Of a DNA stretch of 64,000 nucleotides, positions 1 through 9,289 are shown piece after piece. The notes under the pieces are model-generated. The model did no database searches and was not told where the DNA came from. It saw only the letters and a list, made by a program, of their open reading frames with translations. Position 1 is the first letter of the stretch; each line of letters begins with the position of its first letter. This stretch comes from Xenopus tropicalis (Eukaryota; Chordata; Amphibia; Anura; Pipidae). The stretch is from positions 105,229,929 to 105,293,928 of the forward strand of contig NC_030684.2 of the NCBI RefSeq assembly GCF_000004195.4, in the 5' to 3' direction. The position numbers and the translations under genes were made by a program.

Positions 1-448
1 TTGGCTTGACCACATCAGCACAGAAGTGCAGAAAAAAATGTGTTATTTAAAGAAAAAACACATCACAGATATATCATATGTTTGTGAAGATTTTTTTTTT
101 TTACTGCCTTCAGAAGAACCCAAATGAACAAACAGGCCCTTGTAGAAGTAGTGTGACCAGTGTTTTTGTGTGTTTACAGTGTCCTTCCTAAAGTACAGGG
201 GTGCTAATATAGAAGCCTTGCTTACTGCACAGGAACACTCTGTTGAATCATCTTCAGGAAGCAAACTGCTAGGATTCAGTAGAGATAAACAACTTATGGA
301 TATACTGCAGTTTTTCAACCAGAGGCTTTTTCTAGCAAATGTGTGAGGTCTCATTTTTAAAGGCAAAAAAGTCTTGAAGATGTAATTTGGTGACAGTTAA
401 AGGGCCAGTTTGTACTTTGTATTCAAATGTGAATCTTTTTAAACTTAC
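1..448 (-). other. tyro3: tyro3 intron, downstream of the last visible kinase exon
   Basis: This is the 5' part of the intron that follows the second kinase exon. It begins with the donor GTAAGT on the minus strand. The next exon would begin before position 1. I see AT-rich sequence with no recognisable repeat or gene in it. Confidence 0.7.
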
Positions 449-529
449 CCTTCAGCATCTTTACTGCCACCTTCTGCATGGTGTCATCTTCCATCTTTAG
501 TTGGGCTTCCCTGACAGACCCAAACTCAC
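449..529 (-). CDS. tyro3: tyro3 exon: kinase N-lobe, rest of glycine loop and VAVK lysine
   Basis: This 81-bp internal exon reads GEFGSVREAQLK, then an acidic MEDD stretch, then VAVKMLK. The first codon is split with the previous exon, and together they complete the GKGEFGSV ATP-binding glycine loop of a tyrosine kinase. VAVK carries the beta-3 lysine that contacts ATP phosphates. The acceptor is TTCTAG before GTGAGTTT and the donor is AAGG before GTAAGT. It enters and leaves in phase 1. The same segment in human TYRO3 is very similar (REAQLKQEDG, VAVKMLK). The catalytic loop and activation segment lie outside the window. Confidence 0.93.
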
Positions 530-1315
530 CTAGAAGGAAGGTTAATTGATGATTAAAGGGGACATAGTGCGTAAAAGCAAGAACATGCCAGTGATTTATA
601 CTTCTCTAAATACAGATGATATGTTGTGTTTCAGGCTGATTTATTAAAACCGTACAGTACTAGTTGTGTCCATCTTTTTTACTTTCTTCTACTTGCTTCT
701 TTTCCAGGCAGTGCAGGGGAGCTGGCAGCACTGACAGCAGCTGCAAGTTAGATCAACTGAAGCCTGTCTTTGCATGTGTTAATACAGGGATGTGATTGGC
801 TATCCCCCCTCCTACCTCTGACAGGGAACGTTAGGATAAACTAACACCTTAGTTGCAACAGGGACTGTATCAGATCTATAGGAGCTCAAATAAAGGAGCT
901 ATTTTTAAAGTTAATGTTCATTTTTACCACAAAGTGTTGCCTTACTGAGTTAAAATGAGACTTCAATGCAAGCTGGTAGTGTAGGAATATAACTATAATT
1001 AATAAGGACAGGCAGCACATTTATTGCCCCTCTGGAAAGACTGCTGGTCAATACCCTGAGGAGATGATGATATCTGCATATTCGATGGGGTCCAGTGTCT
1101 CATCAACCAACACATTGGGTTTTGCAAAATGAGATAACTCAATGCAAGAAGAAAATGCATAAGCAAATGTCTGCAGATAAATGCATCGGTGCATGCTATG
1201 CATCAGACACAATAAACTCAATGGCCTTGCCTAACTCCTTTTAAAACCATATGCCCACTATGTCAGAGAATAAGACTTGTGAGGGCTACCTAGATCTCTA
1301 AACAGTGTTAAAAAA

Positions 1316-1324
1316 GCTACATTG
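1316..1324 (+). repeat. Target-site duplication, left copy, of the L1 insertion
   Basis: GCTACATTG, preceded by an A-run, occurs immediately before the truncated LINE and again after its poly-A tail at 4050-4058. Removing the insertion restores an uninterrupted gctacattggcacatg site. This is typical of target-primed reverse transcription. Confidence 0.85.
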
Positions 1325-2416
1325 CCAGGCCCTGATGGGTTCACAGGAAAATATTATAAACTATTCGCCCCTAAACTGATCCCATGGTTACACCTATTAT
1401 TTAACGATATAATGACTAATAAAGGCAACTTTAGCAGAGATGACTTACAAGCACAAATAGCCGTGATACCTAAACCGGAGAAGGACCACACTAACTGTAA
1501 AAATTTCCGCCCTATATCAATACTAAACCTAGACATCAAAATACTAGCTAAAATAATAGCCTCAAGACTCAACCAGTTCCTAGGACAACTTATCCACAAG
1601 GATCAGTCAGGATTTATCCCAAAACGACAGGTCACTGATAACATCCGCAAAATCATAAATCTCATACATATAGCAAAAATGAAAGATGTTCCCTCCATGC
1701 TTTTATCATTAGACCTAGAAAAAGCATTCGATTCGGTCTCCTGGCACTATCTGTACCAAGTGTTATCTGCCTATAATTTTCCCATCCCTTTTCTCTCCGT
1801 AGTTAAGGCCCTTTACAACTCCCCTACAGCTAAAGTCAGCCACATGGGGTTCCAATCAGACGCATTCCAAATTGGCAGAGGGACTAGACAGGGATGCCCC
1901 CTGTCCCCTCTATTATTTGCCTTGGCACTCGAACCCCTAGCCCAACAACTAAGGCTAAACAAAAAAATCTCAGGTATAATAACAGGGGACTCTGAATACA
2001 AATGCACAATGTATGCTGATGACATAATAATGACAATGTCTAATCCCATGACTTCTCTCCCATATCTATATGATATTCTCTCTGACTTTGCTAAGATTTC
2101 GGGGCTTAACATTAATCCCTCTAAGTCAGAAGCCTTAAGTATAAACCTCCAGCCCCATCTTAAAAAATTATTAGAAATTAATTTTGAATTCAAATGGCAA
2201 ACCAAAACTATAAGATATTTAGGTGTCTTGATATCAACTGACTACAGATCTTTAGCCAAAGAAAATTATCCCAAAATAGAACAAAAGATCTTAAATATGG
2301 TGAAGTCATGGGAAAGACTTAAATTATCCTGGCTTGGGAGAGTAACCGCACTGAAAATGTCTGCCCTTCCCCTACTTTTATACTTGTTCCGCACGCTCCC
2401 AACCTCCCCCCCCTAA
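1322..2416 (+). pseudogene. L1 ORF2 fragment: reverse transcriptase
   Basis: This open frame of 364 codons lacks a true start; its first codon is TTG across the insertion junction. It carries standard non-LTR reverse transcriptase blocks in order: PGPDGFTGKYY, NFRPISILN, DLEKAFDSV, GTRQGCPLSPLLF and the catalytic MYADD at 2009-2023. The frame ends at TAA in the sequence LPTSPP-stop. That stop exists only because of one extra C in a run of eight C residues at 2405-2412. With seven, the frame would continue into the next open frame at the same point in the protein. This is a dead copy of the L1 polymerase. Confidence 0.9.
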
Positions 2417-4049
2417 GGACTACATAGAAAAAATGCAAAAGACTTTCACAAAATTTGTCTGGAATGGGAAAAGGCCGCGAATCAATCGCGCTACAGCTTG
2501 CCGCAACCGACACAAGGGTGGCCTAGGCATCCCCAATTTGAAAGGATACTATATTGCAGCACAATTGTCCCAAATGATACCTTGGCACTTACCTGAAGAT
2601 AAACCAATATGGGTAAAGATCGAACAAGACTCTCTGCCTAATATATCCTTACGGAACATACTATGGACAACCCACTCTACTCTTCAGACACAAACAAATC
2701 CTATAATAACTCATCTGGTCAGACTCTGGGACAGATCAAAGGAACCCTACAAACTCTGTTCCCCACATAAACCAGTTGCAAGCCTTATCAACAACCCAGA
2801 TTTCGATCCAGGCCAGTCATCAGGAGCTCTTCATTGGTGGAAACAATCCAACCTAGACACTATACACTCACTAACCAGCAGCAACATACTTCTGCCTTGG
2901 TCAAGACTCCAAGACAATTATAAAATTCCACAACATGAATGGCTTCACTACCACCAAGTAGTGAGCTACATCAGATCCCACCATAAGGGCAAACAATTCC
3001 CCCTACCCACAGCCTTCGAAAGACTATGTCTGCAACTCACTACGCTTAAAGGGGCATTATCCTATCTATACGATACAGCAACCCACCTAACTCCAATTAA
3101 GGAATTAAAATTTGTACAAACCTGGGAAAGTACGCTGCGTCTATGTTTCGATGAAGATACCTGGCGAGACATCTTCAAAAACACAGTCACATGCTCCATA
3201 AACGTGCTGACTCAGGAAACTTCCCAAAAGGTCCTACATCAATGGTACCTGGTACCAACTAAAGTCTCTAAGTGGTATCCTTCAGCATCCCCATCATGCT
3301 TCCGAGCATGCAACCAACAAGGCACGTTTATGCACACTTGGTGGGACTGCCCAGTTGCAGTACGGTACTGGATCAGAATCTACACTTTAATAACGGCAGT
3401 AACTGGCCTCTCATTACGAAAGAGCCCAGCAGAAGCTCTGCTCAACAAAAACATTCCCAGTGGCAATAAATACCTGAGGAAATTAATCACCCACATTTTT
3501 TCAGCAGCGAAACAAACAATAGCCAAAGCCTGGAAATCAGCAACTCTGGATATAAACTCTGTCAAAACTAGACTAGACAATATGCTAATTATGGAAAGGC
3601 TAACAAGTATCTCAACAGGCCAACTAAAAGTTCACAACAAAATCTGGGCCCCCTGGATGACTTACAGAAATATCTCACTACACCCATAAGATTAACCTGG
3701 AAAGGATACCTTCTGAAGACATACTGAAACATCAAAAGACAAGACCTGATTATTTACCTACAGGAAAAAGTTCGACAAACATATACCCACAAGAACTCTT
3801 CCCCTAAGTTTACCGGTTACTCTCCCATTTTATTTTATCTTGCTCTATCACTTAAATTTATTCTTTTACCCTGAACTGCCTTTTCCTCTTTTATCCACTT
3901 CCTCTACCCCCCCCTCCTTTTCCCCTATGTTTATGATTATGTATAAATTTGCCTGGAACCCTGGGATAACCCAAAAGGTGCTCCTCTGTATGATTTACTT
4001 TCAACCACAAAATAAAAACATTTAAACAAAAAAAAAAAAAAAAAAAAAA
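1325..4049 (+). mobile_element. 5'-truncated L1-clade LINE with poly-A tail
   Basis: The insertion starts abruptly inside the reverse transcriptase at CCAGGCCCTGATGG, encoding PGPDG. It runs through the rest of ORF2 and a short 3' UTR with an AATAAA signal at 4011-4016, and ends in 22 A residues at 4028-4049. It is flanked by a direct repeat of at least 9 bp, GCTACATTG. The endonuclease and ORF1 are missing, so the copy cannot move by itself. It lies antisense in a tyro3 intron. Confidence 0.92.
2433..3689 (+). pseudogene. L1 ORF2 fragment: C-terminal region with CCHC motif
   Basis: This is the continuation of L1 ORF2 in the next reading frame, 418 codons from the first ATG after the frameshift. 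Near 3300 it encodes CFRACNQQGTFMHTWWDC, a C-x3-C-x7-H-x4-C pattern. That is the cysteine motif at the end of L1 ORF2 proteins, so this really is the 3' end of the L1 polyprotein. Translation would only reach it if the upstream frameshift were absent. Confidence 0.88.
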
Positions 4050-4058
4050 GCTACATTG
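4050..4058 (+). repeat. Target-site duplication, right copy, of the L1 insertion
   Basis: GCTACATTG directly follows the 22-A tail and matches 1316-1324. Confidence 0.85.
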
Positions 4059-4753
4059 GCACATGCAGTTTTTCCAGGCAGAAGAAGTTAATATGCAACA
4101 TTCCTCTTTTTCAGCAGTAATTTAAAAAAAGGTTTTTGATCTGCTTAAATGAAAATGTGAGATCAATGCTTTCTCTGGGTTGTACAGCATGTGCAATGCT
4201 GAACAGTGTAAAGGATAGCCATGAATGAAATTGTGACACTCTCCTTGAATGTGAAGCACAGCCTTAATGTGAAATAAAAAGATACAATTCAGGTCACCAA
4301 TTGTCCCCTGCAGCTGTTCAACCTGCCTGTCTTAAGTCAATTCAGTAGAAAGAGCCAGGTTTGAGATTCAGTGGTGTCCCTCTGATGAAATTTGCCTACC
4401 CTGAGGTAAGGGATTGAATGCATACTGTTCTGCACAAAAGCTATTCATTCTGTGAAGTCAGAAAGATTTCATTATGTACTGGCCCAGAGGGGTATTAAGT
4501 GTTTCTCTGCTGGCAGTAACGTTATGTATGCCATTATCCTAAATGTGTATTAGCCCTTTAGATAAAGGGTATTTGATCCTGCTTTGTCTTGGATTTCCCC
4601 TATGCAAGAATAAAAGGTGTAACATTTATAATATTTCACAATGTTTTCATGCAAAAGTAAACACTGCATATTCAACAGAATCTCTTATGGAGCTGTTTTC
4701 ATTTAAAAGTTAAAAAAAAAAAAAAAAAGATCTTTGATTAAGTTAAAATTTAC

Positions 4754-4849
4754 CTTTTCCTAGTGTCCGCCCTAGAGTGAACTGCTGCTGTTGTATGAGT
4801 ACATCTTTAAGTTTGGATTTCAGCTCATCACTAATTCCAATGCTGTCCA
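4754..4849 (-). CDS. tyro3: tyro3 exon: juxtamembrane to start of kinase domain
   Basis: This 96-bp exon reads DSIGISDELKSKLKDVL, then QQQQFTLGRTLGKG. The human TYRO3 equivalent is DSLGISDELKEKLEDVL, IPEQQFTLGRMLGKG. The last glycines open the ATP-binding loop, which is completed in the exon at 449-529. The acceptor is TTTACAG before TGGACAGC and the donor is AAAAG before GTAAAT. It enters in phase 1 (the leucine codon is split) and leaves in phase 1. It belongs to the cytoplasmic part of the receptor. Confidence 0.94.
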
Positions 4850-5710
4850 CTGTAAATGTGCAATATATAAACATATTTATTTATTAATGACCACACAATC
4901 GACATCAGGTAGAAAAGGACCCACTGATTTGGGAACAGAGAGAAAAATAAATGTATCATAAACAGCTCTTCCAAAGAGTACTTACAAATAGTGCTCCCAA
5001 GATAGAAAGGGACCAGGCATTCATTATTATCAAAAATAAAGTCCACTGCCAGCACATTATAATAATTAATAGCTACCTGCATGTCTCATATGTGTGTTTC
5101 TATAATGATCTAACTGGACTCTCTCCTGAATGTTTCCAAACTAGATTTACAGAGCTTGGTTAACAATTAAGACTGCCCCAGACCACTTATGTGATGACAC
5201 CCCCACAAGCCAGTAACAGTACATGTAGCCTGAAAGCATATGTAACATTTTCTGTATAAAACATTGAAGGCTTAATAATAACCCTAAAACACTTGGCAGC
5301 CACTGGTTATAAATTCACAGACATAAGAACAATTACAAAAATAAATAAATAATAATTTTTAAAGATTGGTTCACCCCTTCCCACAAAATGTCTGCTCTTC
5401 TAGTGGCCTTTCCACAAATCCAGGCCTAGAGTTTACAGGGACATTTATGACAGGACAATTATGAATTAAAAAAAAAAAGATACTGGCTACCAGGCCAGTA
5501 TTTTACCAGCCTGGCCCATAAAAAGTATGCTTAATGTTAATGTTATTAATACAAAAAAAAAAAAAAAAGTATAGAAAGGCCCAGATTTTCTTCCATAAAA
5601 GGTAGCAACCCTATTAGGATTGTTGTGTCCATTAAATCTACCTTTAAGGAAGCCATGGATAACAGTTTTGGAAAAGCCACAGAAAGTTGGATTTGCCCAA
5701 GACTTTGTTA

Positions 5711-5873
5711 GAGAAAGGGAGATTTTCTTACCTGAAAAATCCTTTTCTCATAGGCCCGTACTGTCAGTGCAGGACGACTGGGATAAGCTGATCCTCTTTG
5801 GAGGCAGGACAAACTGAATAAACTTTCTCCAATCTCTTTATCCGTTGTGGCTCCACCTCTTCCTCCAGTTTTT
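5711..5873 (-). repeat. DIRS inverted terminal repeat (3' side of the element)
   Basis: Bases 5761-5873 are the inverse of 11392-11504, from ctgtcagtgcaggacgac to the cctccagttttt end. The outer 50 bases, 5711-5760, are not in the other repeat but reappear inverted in the internal complementary region. Confidence 0.9.
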
Positions 5874-5969
5874 GTACCAGAGCCTGCCGGTGGAGACAGA
5901 ACCCTCACTGCCTATTCTAATGCTTAAGTGACGAGCAGCAAAAAACCGGCACCCACAGGGAGGGATGCT

Positions 5970-6062
5970 GCACTGACAGTACGGGCCTATGAGAAAAGGA
6001 TTTTTCAGGTAAGAAAATCTCCCTTTCTCATTCGGCCCTACCTGTCAGTGCAGGACGACTGG
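5970..6062 (-). repeat. DIRS internal complementary region
   Basis: The part up to about 6030 is the reverse complement of 5711-5771. The part from about 6028 is the reverse complement of 11484-11520. The two halves join at ctttctcattcggcc, so the block is a copy of the head-to-tail junction of the two element ends. In the DIRS replication model this block templates circle closure. Confidence 0.9.
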
Positions 6063-6148
6063 GGATGTCCCAAAGCCGTCCAAAATTGGGTGGGTATGAA
6101 CTAGGAAAACTGTTAACAGATATATCTGAACTGAACTATGAGCAGGAG

Positions 6149-9100
6149 CTATCTATGTGCTACTGCTGCTTGTAGCACCTTCCTGCCAAAGGTCGCCTCC
6201 GCTGAGGCCATTACATCTAGCCTATAAAATTTTGTGAAGGTATGTAATGAACTCCACGTAGCCGCTTTGCGTATGGCTTCTATCGATGCAAAATTGTGGA
6301 AAGCCCATGAGGCGCTAATTTTTCTGGTGGAGTGAGCTTTTACTGTAATGGGAGCTTTCTGTCCCATAGAATCATAGGCCTCTAGTATGGCTGTTACTAT
6401 CCATCTGGCTAGGGAGCGTTTGGATGCCTGTAAACCTTTCTTATTGTTTCCAAATAATATGAATAGGGCATCCGATCGTCTGAACTCTGCTGTTCTGTGA
6501 ATGTAAAATTTTAGCGCCCTAACAGCGTCAAGAGAATGTAGCTGCTTTTCTTGATCATTCTTCGGTTGAGGGCAGAATGAAGGGAGTACTATCTCTTGGT
6601 TGAGATGGAAACTCGATGTGACTTTTGGAAGGTGAGATGGTATAGTACGGAGTACCACCTTATCTTGATGAAAAATTGTCCAAGGTTGCCGATAAGACAA
6701 CGCTGCCATATCTGATACTCGTCTAGCCGAGCATATTGCTAGGAGGAAGGCTACCTTCCATGTAAGAAATTTTATGTCCACTGTAGCCATAGGTTCAAAG
6801 GGGGGCCTCTGGAGGGCCCTGAGGACCAAATTAAGGTCCCATGGTGGAATAGGATCTCTCAGTGGCGGGTGCAACTTGAGAAGAGCCTGGAAGAATGTTT
6901 TTACCTCGGGTAGTGCGGCCCATTGTTTATGGAAGAGAGATGCAAGAGCTGACGTCTGAACTTTCAGTGCGGATATACTCAGCCCTTTGTCCACTCCATC
7001 TTGTAGGAATTCTAGGACATGTGTGGATACACAGGACTGCCAATGTATATTGTGCCTTTGACTCCAATTAATAAACAGGTTCCATATTCTGTGATACACC
7101 TTAGAAGTGGACTGTTTTTTTGCTGAGATTAAGGTCCGGATTACATGGTCAGAAAATCCTTCTTGTTTCCATAATTTGGTCTCAACATCCAAGCCGTTAA
7201 ATTCAGCCTGTGCACATTTTGTGCCTGTGCTGGACCCTGTGATAGGAGATCGGTCGATAGTGGAAGTGTCCATGGTGGTTCCGCTGACATTTGAATTAGT
7301 TCCGCGAACCACGCTCTGCGTGGCCACCATGGGGTGATGAGTATGGTAGGTACCTTCTCCCTCCTGATCTTGTGTAGTAGTCGAGGGATGAGTGGTATGG
7401 GGGGGAAAGCATACGCTAGTTGACACTGCCAGGGACTGGTGAGTGCGTCCACTCCCTCTGCTCTGGGGTCTTGAACCTTCGAGAGAAATCTCGGTAGTTG
7501 GGTGTTGAATCGAGATGCCATGACGTCGAGACATGGGCGACCCCATTTGTTTACGATCTGTTGGAAGACTTGTGGCTTGAGTCTCCATTCTCCCGGGTCC
7601 AGCGTGGTGCGACTCAGATAGTCCGCCTCCCAGTTGTGAATGCCTGGGATGAACACTGCTGTTAAGAGGACCTGATGTTTCTCCGCCCAGGTCATGATTC
7701 GGGATACTTCGAGGAGTGCAGATGCGCTTCTGGTCCCTCCTTGACGATTTAAGTAGGCTACTGTGGTGCTGTTGTCGGATTGAATTCTCACGTGTTTCCC
7801 TCTCATGGGGGCCTGCCAATGGAGTAGAGCGTAGTAGACTGCTCTTATTTCTAGCGCGTTGATGTGAAGTCTCAGTTCGCGAGTTGACCATGTGCCCTGG
7901 CATACCTGAGGTGGCCACGTTGCTCCCCATCCCACTCGGCTGGCATCTGTTGTGACTATCTCCTGGACCGGACGGTCCCAGCTGTTGCCTCTTGTGAGGT
8001 TGGGAAGGTGTGTCCACCAGGATAGACTCTGCTTTACCTTGTTGGAGAGGTCTATGATCTGTGACAAGTTTTGATGGTTTTTGTCGAATGACTTTAGGAA
8101 TTCCCATTGGAGCGGTCGAAGGTGAAACTTTGCAAATGGTACCGCTTCTATGCTGGCTGCCATTAGGCCTAGTAGTCGGAGAATGTCGTGGGCTGAAGTC
8201 CGGGATTTGTGACAATAGGTTGTGTGCTGCGTTCTGAAGTGTTGTGGCTTTGGTTAGTGGCAGGAGCACTTTTCTGTCCACTGTGTTGATCTGCATGCCC
8301 AGGAACTCTAACGATTGTGTCGGGTTGAGAAGGCTTTTTTTGTGATTGATCTGCCAGCCGTGCTGTTGCAAAGTTCGTAGACACTCCTGGGTGTGGAGTT
8401 CGGCTTCTTTTATTGATTCTGCTGTGACTAGTAGGTCGTCTAGATAGGCTGTAACGTGGATGCCTTGAAGCCGTAGCACTGCTAATAATGCTCCTAGAAC
8501 CTTGGTAAATAGTCTTGGGGCTGACGTCAGCCCGAAAGGAAGTGCCTCGAATTGAAAATGTGATTGGCCCAGAGCAAACCGGAGGAATCTCTGGTGAAAG
8601 TAATTGATTGGAATGTGAAGATAAGCATCTTTGATGTCGATTTTGGTCAGGAATACGTTTGGCTTTAGGCTCTTTATGATTGATGGGAGGGATTCCATCT
8701 TGAAACGCTCGTACCGCACAAATTTGTTTATTGGATGTAAATTGAGAACTGGTCGAAAACCTCCGTCTTTTTTTGTTACTAGGAAAAGATTCGAGTAAAA
8801 TCCGTGGAATCTGAATTCCTGGGGTACTGGTGTTATGACTTCGTTGTCCAACAGGTCCTGAATGATGCGGTATAGAGCTTTTTGTTTGGTTTGGTCGGAT
8901 GGTACGGTGGACACGACAAATCTGTGTTCTGGAGGTTTTTTGGTGAAGGGAATGCTGTAACCGTGATTTAGGATGTTTAGTACCCAGGTATCCGAAATTG
9001 AGTTTTGCCAGGTTTGCGCAAAGTTGCGCAATCTTCCTCCTACTGGTGGCTGGGAGGGATTGTGGTCGTGGAGGTCAGGAGTCCTGTCCTTTTGTTGGCA

Positions 9101-9289
9101 TGCTTTTGCGGGGCATTTTGGATTGGTTTTGCCAGGAGGGTCTGAATCTCCTATTGGGCTGAGGTTGTGGCTGAGACCTAGAGTTTCTCTGTTGTCTATT
9201 GCTTGAGGGCCACGAACGGTGGTGGTAATTGCGTCTGTGAAATTCTTTCCTGGGTCGTTAACCGTGTGGTAAAAAGGCACCTTTGCCAC
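6149..9289 (-). CDS. DIRS ORF: reverse transcriptase joined in frame to tyrosine recombinase
   Basis: The open frame is 1046 codons. Residues about 100-340 are a reverse transcriptase: VTKKDGGFRPVLNLHPINKF, the catalytic DIKDAY near 218-223 and YLDDLL at 282-287. Residues about 345-700 look like an open but meaningless frame, because the RNase H of the same DNA is read in another frame (7141-8163). Residues about 715-1046 are a tyrosine recombinase with an ARR arginine, H986-STR-R989, W1012 and the nucleophile candidate Y1022 in TKFYRLDV. The frame has no upstream ATG; its first codon, overlapping the end of Gag, is GTG. I infer that RT and RNase H were originally one frame and that an indel near 8200 moved RT into the recombinase frame. 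Confidence 0.85.
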   Translation of the reverse strand: MAKVPFYHTVNDPGKNFTDAITTTVRGPQAIDNRETLGLSHNLSPIGDSDPPGKTNPKCPAKACQQKDRTPDLHDHNPSQPPVGGRLRNFAQTWQNSISDTWVLNILNHGYSIPFTKKPPEHRFVVSTVPSDQTKQKALYRIIQDLLDNEVITPVPQEFRFHGFYSNLFLVTKKDGGFRPVLNLHPINKFVRYERFKMESLPSIIKSLKPNVFLTKIDIKDAYLHIPINYFHQRFLRFALGQSHFQFEALPFGLTSAPRLFTKVLGALLAVLRLQGIHVTAYLDDLLVTAESIKEAELHTQECLRTLQQHGWQINHKKSLLNPTQSLEFLGMQINTVDRKVLLPLTKATTLQNAAHNLLSQIPDFSPRHSPTTRPNGSQHRSGTICKVSPSTAPMGIPKVIRQKPSKLVTDHRPLQQGKAESILVDTPSQPHKRQQLGPSGPGDSHNRCQPSGMGSNVATSGMPGHMVNSRTETSHQRARNKSSLLRSTPLAGPHERETRENSIRQQHHSSLLKSSRRDQKRICTPRSIPNHDLGGETSGPLNSSVHPRHSQLGGGLSESHHAGPGRMETQATSLPTDRKQMGSPMSRRHGISIQHPTTEISLEGSRPQSRGSGRTHQSLAVSTSVCFPPHTTHPSTTTQDQEGEGTYHTHHPMVATQSVVRGTNSNVSGTTMDTSTIDRSPITGSSTGTKCAQAEFNGLDVETKLWKQEGFSDHVIRTLISAKKQSTSKVYHRIWNLFINWSQRHNIHWQSCVSTHVLEFLQDGVDKGLSISALKVQTSALASLFHKQWAALPEVKTFFQALLKLHPPLRDPIPPWDLNLVLRALQRPPFEPMATVDIKFLTWKVAFLLAICSARRVSDMAALSYRQPWTIFHQDKVVLRTIPSHLPKVTSSFHLNQEIVLPSFCPQPKNDQEKQLHSLDAVRALKFYIHRTAEFRRSDALFILFGNNKKGLQASKRSLARWIVTAILEAYDSMGQKAPITVKAHSTRKISASWAFHNFASIEAIRKAATWSSLHTFTKFYRLDVMASAEATFGRKVLQAAVAHR
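7141..8163 (-). CDS. DIRS RNase H domain frame
   Basis: This frame of 340 codons overlaps the middle of the RT/recombinase frame. It begins MAASIEAVPFAKFHL, the connection that in DIRS proteins follows the polymerase. It carries RNase H-like sequence: TTDASRVGWGATW (first acidic residue), a helix ALEIRAVYYAL, QSDNSTTVAYLNRQGG (third acidic residue) and ADYLSR. A DIRS-typical C-terminal segment with LDVMASRFNTQLPRF and ITPWWPRRAWF follows. The frame stays open upstream of the ATG to about 8205, where homology passes from the RT frame. RNase H would degrade RNA in the RNA-DNA hybrid during replication. Confidence 0.83.
   Translation of the reverse strand: MAASIEAVPFAKFHLRPLQWEFLKSFDKNHQNLSQIIDLSNKVKQSLSWWTHLPNLTRGNSWDRPVQEIVTTDASRVGWGATWPPQVCQGTWSTRELRLHINALEIRAVYYALLHWQAPMRGKHVRIQSDNSTTVAYLNRQGGTRSASALLEVSRIMTWAEKHQVLLTAVFIPGIHNWEADYLSRTTLDPGEWRLKPQVFQQIVNKWGRPCLDVMASRFNTQLPRFLSKVQDPRAEGVDALTSPWQCQLAYAFPPIPLIPRLLHKIRREKVPTILITPWWPRRAWFAELIQMSAEPPWTLPLSTDLLSQGPAQAQNVHRLNLTAWMLRPNYGNKKDFLTM

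Larger units (their letters stand above)
530..4753 (-). other. tyro3: tyro3 intron with an L1 insertion
   Basis: This intron of about 4.2 kb lies between the two kinase N-lobe exons. Positions 1325-4049 hold a 5'-truncated L1-clade LINE in antisense orientation to tyro3. The remainder is AT-rich, with short A-runs such as 4713-4728, and I recognise nothing further in it. Confidence 0.8.

Noticed and set aside
7290..8160. Middle third of the 1046-codon DIRS frame as a protein domain
   Set aside because: It is the out-of-frame reading of RNase H sequence, rich in Ser, Thr, Arg and Gln, and shows no conserved motif.
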